Positions 57,603-64,000 of a DNA stretch of 64,000 nt are shown here, one piece after another; positions within the stretch are counted from its first letter, which is position 1; each line of letters begins with the position of its first letter. Location of the stretch: assembly GCA_022605425.2 (NCBI GenBank), contig CM061250.1, positions 620,001-684,000 on the forward strand. Reading direction: 5' to 3'. Below the pieces are notes generated by a model. That model did not search any database and was not told where the DNA came from. It saw nothing but the letters and a program-made list of their open reading frames with translations. The stretch comes from Hamiltosporidium tvaerminnensis. Its lineage: Eukaryota; Microsporidia; Dubosqiidae. Made by a program: the position numbers and the translations under genes.

Positions 57603-59444
57603 CTAAATATTTGTAAACATAACACCTTCTAGAAGAGTAGCAGTATCTTCACAACACGTATCATTTGTGGCTGACTTCTCTTTGTTAATCTCTAAGCCAA
57701 TCACCTCTAAAAATTCCTTTGCCTCGCCTGTCATAGCACTCAATGTGGAGCTGTCTTTTGCAAGGAGCTTAAGATCATCAATAAACAAGAGATGATTAGT
57801 AGAATGGGATTCTGCATCTGTTTGTACTGTCACTTTTGTGTATTTTTCATTAAGCTTTCGGCTTAATGGATCCATACACAACACAAATAACAAAGGTGAC
57901 AGACTATCTCCTTGCAGGATCCCTCTATCAATCTTCTTGCTCATGATTTTTTCAGGCCCTACTGATATATCAATTTTCCATTTTGATATAATTACCTTAA
58001 TAAATTTCAGGATCCAATCAGGTAAATTAAGGTTTTCAATGCATTGAGTTAAATAAGCATGATCTATTGAATCATAAGCTTTTTTAACATCAATCCATGT
58101 TGCCTTAAGATTGTTTCCGTACTCTTTATTTAAGGCAATATTCAGTAGAGCCTGCTCTTTCGCTCCCTGCACACCTCTTACCGCCCCTAGTTGGTTCTCT
58201 GCAAGCAACCCTCGCCTTTCCACTTCAATTTGAACGACCTTTGTTACACACTTTGTCGTTAACTTATAGAGGTTGGACATACAAGTGATTGGCCTGTAGT
58301 CAGAGCCTCTTCGTGGAATTCCTTTCGGTATCAAATACGTAAGCCCGCAGTAAAACCAATCAGCTTGAGGTGTTCCTTCTAAACAAATAACTTTCACAAT
58401 ATCATAAATATATTTATGATGAGTTGTAAGTTTCTTAATGAAAAAATTGTAAATACCATCAATTCCAGCAGCTTTCCAATTAGGGAGCCAATTAATGATA
58501 TTTACAAATTCATCAAGTGAAGGAAACGTAGTCGGATGATTATCTGATACAATTGGAATCAAATAATCATCATACGTGACTGTATAATCATTTTTGTTCC
58601 ATATTGTAGACCAAAAACTCAGCATTTCATCACGACTAACCACATGCTCGGATTCCACACGCTCGGATAACCCACGATAAAATCGACCTCGGAAAAGCTC
58701 AAACATACGATTCTCTTTTCGGAATTGCTTCCTACTTTCATGCATCGTAATTTTTTTCTCGTAAACATTCAAAGACTCATTCTTCTTAACTAAAGCCTCA
58801 GAAAGATCAGTTACGCTGCTCAAGTTTAAATTAAACTCTCGCATAATTTTCTTAAGGCTCTTCTTTTCCGAAGTGGAGAGCTTTTCCTGCTTACGAGCCT
58901 TCTCGAGAAGATCTTTGGAAAGTACTAACTTAGAAATTTTACTTTCTATGTTTTGCTTCCAAGCGGATCTAGGCTTTTCTTTACGTGTTGCCTCGTCATA
59001 GCATATCTGCGCAGCTTGCATGATATACGCGGCTTCCGTAATTGACTCAGGTACATGAGCTCCTGCATATTCACCGACTACTCGATTAATGAGATCCAGA
59101 ACTTTACTATCAACCAATTCATTTGGATGTTTTCTAGTTCGGACCACCACTTTTCCAATTTCGTTCTCCGAGATTTCTTTGATTTTACTCAAGAATTTAT
59201 CTCTCAGGTTTATGTACTCCGTGGTGTCGGTCAAGGTGCATGTATCAGCGAGACAAGTGGCGATTCTACGTCGCTCTCCATTCTCTTCTGATTTTACTTC
59301 CTTTCCCATCTCACTTTGTGCCAATTTTTTTAACACTTCGAGAGTTTCAGTGCAGCCGAATTTCTCATTATAGTATCTGTGAAGCTCTGTCCAGCCATTT
59401 CTTGGCATTCTTTCAAAACTTGTCTGTACTGCAAAAAAAAACAA
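57603..59444 (-). CDS. R4 c5: helical linker and reverse transcriptase
   Basis: A 613-codon frame entered by frameshift from the N-terminal frame; the nominal start at 59444 is a TTG inside the T run, so no independent start is supported in this copy. RT landmarks: WKAAGIDGIYNFF (motif 1), IPKGIPRRGSDYRPITCMSN (motif 2), LLAENQLGAVRG, WIDVKKAYDSIDH (motif A, from about residue 450, Asp 452 and 458), GILQGDSLSPLLFVL (motif B, about 508), HLLFIDDLKLLAK (motif C, FIDD at about 554-557 in place of YADD, as in R2/R4 relatives) and LEINKEKSAT (motif D). The first 280 residues are charged and helical. The frame ends wrongly (GVMFTNI) after one lost base; other copies continue GVSVYKYLGI. Confidence 0.85.
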   Translation of the reverse strand: MFFFAVQTSFERMPRNGWTELHRYYNEKFGCTETLEVLKKLAQSEMGKEVKSEENGERRRIATCLADTCTLTDTTEYINLRDKFLSKIKEISENEIGKVVVRTRKHPNELVDSKVLDLINRVVGEYAGAHVPESITEAAYIMQAAQICYDEATRKEKPRSAWKQNIESKISKLVLSKDLLEKARKQEKLSTSEKKSLKKIMREFNLNLSSVTDLSEALVKKNESLNVYEKKITMHESRKQFRKENRMFELFRGRFYRGLSERVESEHVVSRDEMLSFWSTIWNKNDYTVTYDDYLIPIVSDNHPTTFPSLDEFVNIINWLPNWKAAGIDGIYNFFIKKLTTHHKYIYDIVKVICLEGTPQADWFYCGLTYLIPKGIPRRGSDYRPITCMSNLYKLTTKCVTKVVQIEVERRGLLAENQLGAVRGVQGAKEQALLNIALNKEYGNNLKATWIDVKKAYDSIDHAYLTQCIENLNLPDWILKFIKVIISKWKIDISVGPEKIMSKKIDRGILQGDSLSPLLFVLCMDPLSRKLNEKYTKVTVQTDAESHSTNHLLFIDDLKLLAKDSSTLSAMTGEAKEFLEVIGLEINKEKSATNDTCCEDTATLLEGVMFTNI

Positions 59445-59829
59445 TTCGAGGCCATTCCTTCGGGTCAGCTGTTACGGAATCGAATATCGTCCGCAATGCC
59501 ATTAGCCTGTTACCTTCCGGAATAGCTAGAGTACAGGGGCTTGTCATGTCGTACGATGGCTCGCACGCAGAGACTTCAACCGAAGAGGGAACTGGTGCAT
59601 TAGGCGAAGGTAAGGTGTCAAGCCCACTATTTTGCATTTTACTGCATGTTTGGCTTGGTGGTGGAGGTGTTATTGTTGTGTAGGAGGAGGAAGGTAGGGA
59701 AATCGCCGGTGGGTGTAGCTTACATTTTTGTACCTCACTATCACTCTTCTTCACCTCATCAGCGTCGTTTGCAGCCTTTATTTTGGTATTTTTCGATATT
59801 TCGCTGCTAACATTTTTTTTTCTACCCAT
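59413..59829 (-). CDS. R4 c5: N-terminal Pro/Ser-rich region
   Basis: A 138-codon frame from ATG 59829 (MGRKKNVSSEISKNTKIK). A basic start is followed by a Pro/Ser/Thr-rich stretch (AISLPSSSYTTITPPPPSQT), then SACEPSYDMTSP and an IPEGNRLMALRTIFDSV helix. It runs off frame in the T9 run after RIVFF and stops at 59413. Copies with T7 (c1, c2, c4) read RIVFLQYRQ and stop about 30 codons later. No zinc finger is visible, unlike R2. The cysteines present are not spaced as a finger. Confidence 0.75.
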   Translation of the reverse strand: MGRKKNVSSEISKNTKIKAANDADEVKKSDSEVQKCKLHPPAISLPSSSYTTITPPPPSQTCSKMQNSGLDTLPSPNAPVPSSVEVSACEPSYDMTSPCTLAIPEGNRLMALRTIFDSVTADPKEWPRIVFFCSTDKF

Positions 59830-60050
59830 CTTTTCCCTCTAAAAATATTAGCGTAATTAATTTTAAAAATAAAACCATTTCCTTCTAACTAAACATTTCT
59901 TATTTAATAGCTAACACATATTTAAAAAAAAGAAAATAAAAAAGTAAAATTAAATTCGCTTTACTACGCTTTTTTAAAAGTTAATTTTCAGCATTAACGT
60001 TTTATAATTTTACCATATTACTACTAAAAATATTTGTTCCTATAAAGACA

Positions 60051-60781
60051 AGGTGGAGGGAGGATAACCACATAAAAAACTTTCTGCTTGGCAATGAGTG
60101 TGAGAAACTGGTGTGAAGATCATTGTTTGGATTTTTGGTAGGAATACAACCACACTACATCTTCGGTTGTTCCATGGGAGTTGTTATGAAGAGGAGAGGT
60201 CTAAGAAATTGAGAAACTTTTTCTACAAATTTATTTGTAGTTTTTTATGTAACTAGATTGCAGACCGCAGCTGAACATGTAGGTAATTGCCATGTAAAAG
60301 CATGGAAACCTAGCCTTGCTCACTCGGGTTAGAAGACTTAGCGCCTGGGAGATATAAAAATAAAACCCATTAAAAGCCGGGAGAGCTAAGTAGCAGGTTA
60401 TACCTGTTGGTATGACATTGCACTGTCTAGGTGGACCCCATGTAAATCTCCGAAATATATCTTAGCTAGAAATTTATTGGATTCAGAAAGTGAAGAGTAT
60501 GTAAGGATGATGCATGGTCTTGGGTAAGTCCAGTGTTGGTTTCGACTTAAAATCACACTCCATGCAACGAACATTAACGAAATCTGGGCAACTGCCTCGC
60601 CTATTAATTAGGTTCTACACACCTGGTAGATGAAAGGCATTGGGACGTAGGTATCGCAGGGGTTACCGATGGAGTGTTGGGGTAGCAGTCATTTATGTTA
60701 AACCTTGAACTGCGTTAATATCATAAAAACAAATATAACACTTGCCACTATTTTAAAAAGATGTGATACTTTTAAATAAAG
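60051..60781 (+). mobile_element. element X, copy X6
   Basis: A full-length copy in plus orientation between the block flank (59835-60050) and relic r6; near-identical to X4. Confidence 0.7.
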
Positions 60782-60904
60782 GAAATACGATTAAAAAACA
60801 AAAATTTGGATGCATTTATTTTGTATCGAAAAATATTAGTTTTGTAGAAAATATGTTAAAAAAATGATTTAATGCTTTAAATACAATTGAATATATTTTG
60901 ATTT

Positions 60905-61595
60905 AAAATGCTTTCCAGACTTTTATATTTTTCTTCTACTTTTTGTACCATCGTCTTTTACTTTTCAGAATCCGAATTTTCATCTATTTTTATTGGCAGT
61001 TCCTTTAATATGGTTCTTCTAATCTGAAATAAGGAGCTATTATTTTTTAAAAAAAATATTTAGCGGCATATTATTCTTTACTCGCTTGTTTTAAATGCTA
61101 TGATGATTCCTCTTCCACCTAGTCTCCGATAACACCCATAACTGCTTTTTGCCGGCTATCCTCGGCATTTGGGCCCGACTCAAGTCTTCTTCGTCAATCA
61201 TAGGCAATTTTTTCAACTAGTTTCTTAAGTACAATTGACAGATTTTATCCCTCTATATTCAGCAATATTTGTCTTTTTACCATACGTCTATGGAATTTTG
61301 TTACAATACCATCCGGGTTCATCACATACGGGATTATCTCCACATCACATTTCATTTATAAATAATACTAAACGTATGTTAAAACCTTATGTTTTCCGAT
61401 TTTTTTAATTTACTCAATTTGAAGTTAAACTTGGGAAGTAATTCTACTTCAATTTTGGTTTCCTTTTTCTACTCTTATTCAAAATAAATATATCGGAACT
61501 ATTATGCCGAATGTTGACATCAGTTTTTAGTCTGATGGCCACTCTTATCTCTGCATCTTCATTTTCAAAAATTTCCTGAACTGGTTTTCGCGCAC
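60905..61595 (-). pseudogene. old R4-like endonuclease-end relic (r6)
   Basis: The same relic as r4, minus strand, next to membrane gene copy 6. Confidence 0.6.
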
Positions 61596-61828
61596 AAACA
61601 AAGAAAAATCATGAGAAAAAAATGAACATTTTTAATCTAAAAATCACAAACTAAGATTTAAAAGACATATAAGCGTACGAAGTAAATAAATTCTGGTGCA
61701 ATATTTAAAATTCAAAAAAATAAATATGATATAAATTAAAGAAAAAAACTAAAAATGAATTTTAATCATATCAATCTGGAGATTGAATATAAAAAACATT
61801 TTCGCATCATAGAGCAGACTTTAAGCCT

Positions 61829-62512
61829 TCATTTTACTTTATGATAAATATAAGCAATAAAATCAGCGGGTTTACCGGATATTCCATTTTTAGGTGCTTC
61901 AAACTTAAATTTTCTAGCCGAAGAAATACTTTTAACACCATTATCATCGCTTTTAACATCAAATACTTTCACGACAGAATCATCAACTATATCTAAAACT
62001 GCAGAATTTACTTCGTCTTTTTTTTGGTTTTTTATGGTCTTATGTATAAACGAAGATAAAGCATATGTTGGTTTAATAGGATGGTAGCCTTTGAAACAGA
62101 AACCAAGTCTAACTAAAAGCCCAACATCACCAACTATCTTTTCAAACTTAGAAATATCTATTTCAATGTCATTGATAGAGAACGATTCTATCAACTTTTT
62201 AAATTCCTCTTTATTTTTCTTTTCTAATGCTTCTTTTGCCATTTTCACGCTTGACTCATTGTTTTCTTCATTAGTAAATCCAAAAGCACTTTTTTCTTTA
62301 TCAGAAGCGAAATAACCAAACTTGTAAAGATTCACTAAAGATGTGAATTTTTTATCATCCTCTAAATCCGAAAATTTCTTATAGTCGTCTTCGAAGCTCT
62401 TAATGACATTACCAGCTTTAATGTATCCCACAACACACATTATGCCAAATATAGCCAATATTGAACCAACGACTCCTAATGCAATGCGTATTTTGTTTCT
62501 TTTACTCACCAT
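61829..62512 (-). CDS. single-pass membrane protein, multicopy family, copy 6 (intact)
   Basis: A 227-codon frame from ATG 62512, with CCC on the coding strand at 62515-62517. Basic N-terminus, anchor at about residues 11-30, central segment SFSINDIEIDISKFEK, then KGYHPIKPTYALSSFIHK, IVDDSVVKVFDVKSDDNG and KFKFEAPKNGISGK. It ends earlier than the other copies (IYHKVK-stop), because of a stop just after the conserved KV. Its coding sequence equals copy 4 except for the T8/T9 run. The R4 3' end lies about 250 bp upstream, in place of the X relic and TAF7 found in full blocks. Confidence 0.75.
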   Translation of the reverse strand: MVSKRNKIRIALGVVGSILAIFGIMCVVGYIKAGNVIKSFEDDYKKFSDLEDDKKFTSLVNLYKFGYFASDKEKSAFGFTNEENNESSVKMAKEALEKKNKEEFKKLIESFSINDIEIDISKFEKIVGDVGLLVRLGFCFKGYHPIKPTYALSSFIHKTIKNQKKDEVNSAVLDIVDDSVVKVFDVKSDDNGVKSISSARKFKFEAPKNGISGKPADFIAYIYHKVK

Positions 62513-62769
62513 ATGGGTAACATTTTTTCACGTAATAAAGTAAAAAAATGATCAAATATTCCAAAGCGAATAATTAATTTGCACCTAAAAAATTAAAAAA
62601 ATTTATGAATCACAAATTCAATTTTTTCTTAAGCGTTTTCGATTGGTTATTTCTATAAATTAATGTGATTTCATACCATATAAATTGCATTCTAAATATA
62701 AAAATTATTTTTTTATTATCAATTTGATAAATTATTTTGTTATATTTGGCTAATAATCAATGATTCTAG

Positions 62770-64000
62770 ATTTATTTAATAAAATTCTGGGTTAAAATAT
62801 TTTTAACATTTTTATATGTTTTCTTCTACCTCTTTAACCACTATTGTCTCTTCTTCCAAATCCGACTCTTCATTTATGTTATTGGTCGGTTCCTCTAAAG
62901 TGGTTCCTCCTTGTGAAATAAGGGGTGTATTATTTTTTGGTTTTAAAATTTTAACACCATCTTCCTCTCTTTTCGCTTCTTTTAAAGGGGGTATTGGTTC
63001 CTCATGCATCTCTGATCTCATAATAACACCCATTGACGCTCTCTCCCAGCTCTCTTCGGCATTTAGTCCTGACTCAAGTCCTCTTCGTCGATCAAAGGAA
63101 ATTGTTTCGACTGTTTTCTTAAGTACTATAGACTGAATGTATGCCTCTACATTCATGGGTATTTCTAGTCTTTTAAAATGAGATTTATGGTATTTTGTCA
63201 CAATACCGTCCCAGGTCATCACATAAGGGATTATCTCAACACTACACTTATAAATAAGACCTAACTCATTGGCTAGCAGGTCATACTTCCTAAGTTTTTC
63301 AGTTTCAACTATTTGAAGTGAATCTTGGGAAGTGATTCCTACTTCAATGAGTGTTATCTTATTCTTCTTCTTATCTAAAATGAATATGTCCGGTCTGTTA
63401 TTCCGAATTTTAACATCAGTTTTAATTCTGGTGTCCACTCTTATCTCTGCATACTCATTATCAAGAATTTCTTGAACTGAGTGGCTCCTTATTCGTTTTG
63501 AAGACTTAAACTTATATCTATTTAGAAGAAGAAGGTGTAGGCATCTAACCACTTCATTATGCCGTCTAGTGTAATCATGGCCTAGCATTTTTTCACATCT
63601 AGTTGCTATGATCTACAGTCTTACCAGACTTCCCGCAATGTTGACACACACCATCTGCTCCCAGAATACATTTCTATCTTGGATATAGCAGAACACAGCT
63701 TCATTTCGTAGCCTAATATTTCCTCTCTTTAGCCATCTTGAAGAGTCACTAACACTCACAAGCTCATTTTTTCTTGCATTATATAACTTTGAATGGAGTT
63801 TTCGTTTTTCTATTTCGTTATATAGTTTTGCAAGTTGAGCTTCTTCTAAACTTTTCTTAGTGACTTCTTCTACCAACCTGTACTTTACTTTTAAGAAGCC
63901 TTTTATTAGTGCAAGATGGGTTTTGTTATTATTCTCCACCTTGAGGATTGCTGCTCGTCTAGTTGATATTTCTTTACTTTTTTCCAGACAATCCAAGAGT
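62770..64000 (-). pseudogene. R4/Dong-like RLE retrotransposon, copy c6 (3' part, cut by window edge)
   Basis: The 3' part of a minus-strand copy, joined to the membrane-gene flank at TGATTCTA as in c4. The frame 62812-63588 is open for 258 codons through the endonuclease (RPDIFILDKK, EKLRKYDLLA, RRHNEVVRCLH) and acidic tail. A 3-nt loss next to the CCHC knuckle (GTTGCTATGATC) and one lost base near 63660 (TGCTCCCAG) put the thumb region (63613-63996) in another frame. Both changes are shared with c4. The rest lies beyond 64000. Confidence 0.82.

Larger units (their letters stand above)
56022..59829 (-). mobile_element. R4/Dong-like RLE retrotransposon, copy c5 (least damaged)
   Basis: The reference copy. 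From ATG 59829 to the stop at 56068, then a 3' untranslated end of about 45 bp ending in TTTATTTAAT-type AT sequence on the plus strand. Only two lesions break what would be a single frame of about 1,250 codons: a T9 run at 59432-59440 (8 would be in frame) and one missing base near 57619. Architecture: Pro/Ser-rich N-terminus without a recognisable zinc finger or Myb; helical linker; reverse transcriptase; CCHC knuckle; restriction-like endonuclease; acidic tail. This is the layout of the R2/R4 group of site-biased non-LTR elements, which insert by target-primed reverse transcription. The three frames are described separately. Confidence 0.87.
58840..64000. repeat. segmental duplicate of 33.66-38.81 kb
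   Basis: From about 58840 to the window end, the order and sequence (R4 5' part, block flank, X6, r6, membrane gene, R4 3' part) match 33,660-38,810 at an offset of about 25,185. By eye the two differ by single- or double-base indels (for example near 35433, 35755, 36556, 36840, 37409, 37910 and 38215), mostly in homopolymers, with essentially no substitutions seen. The duplication is therefore very recent, or is the same locus assembled twice. Confidence 0.7.

Overview
This is an AT-rich eukaryotic window without visible introns. It looks like a microsporidian genome, probably one of the large, transposon-rich ones. The evidence is: recognisable but very short eukaryotic nuclear genes (the TFIID subunit TAF7 at about 230 codons and the small subunit of DNA primase); a CCC-type motif a few bases upstream of most host start codons, as described for microsporidia; and R4/Dong-like retrotransposons. 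I place the organism by inference (about 0.7 confidence) and cannot name the species.

Layout. Positions 1-48,530 are an array of related blocks. A complete block reads: DNA primase small-subunit pseudogene (minus) or element X; a 3'-terminal relic of an old R4-like retroelement (minus); a small single-pass membrane protein gene (minus); a decayed copy of element X (minus); TAF7 (plus); the C-terminal relic of an APE-type LINE (minus); then a young R4-like element. TAF7 occurs at 4550, 16312, 27304 and 45749. The membrane gene occurs at 2169, 13941, 24951, 36643, 43368 and 61829. Primase occurs at 267 and 23045. Two short blocks (34.9-37.6 kb and 60.05-62.8 kb) lack TAF7 and the LINE relic and run directly from the membrane gene into an R4 3' end. 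This is what ectopic recombination between R4 copies would produce. From 48,743 to about 56,000 the array is interrupted by non-repeated, AT-rich DNA. This stretch holds a decayed DDE integrase, a 12-bp tandem repeat, two long inverted repeats and a nearly full-length but ruined APE-type LINE. The array motif then resumes to the right edge.

Mobile DNA dominates. Six copies of an R4-like, restriction-like-endonuclease retrotransposon are present (five on minus, one on plus). All are broken, and all five whose 5' part is in the window carry 7 or 9 T at one run where 8 would keep a single frame. A second mobile element, here called X (about 730 bp, no convincing coding capacity, hairpin-rich), occurs in six young and four decayed copies. 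One X sits inside an R4 3' end with a 14-bp target duplication, and its target sites resemble those of R4. X is the best candidate here for an undescribed element: a SINE-like parasite of R4.

Host genes are few. No TAF7 copy and no primase copy has one open frame. Four of the six membrane-protein copies are intact and differ most in a central segment. The two near-identical segments at 33.7-38.8 kb and 58.8-64.0 kb differ, by eye, only by 1-2 nt indels, mostly in homopolymers. Part of the frameshifting could therefore be consensus error rather than decay, and pseudogene calls should be read with that in mind.
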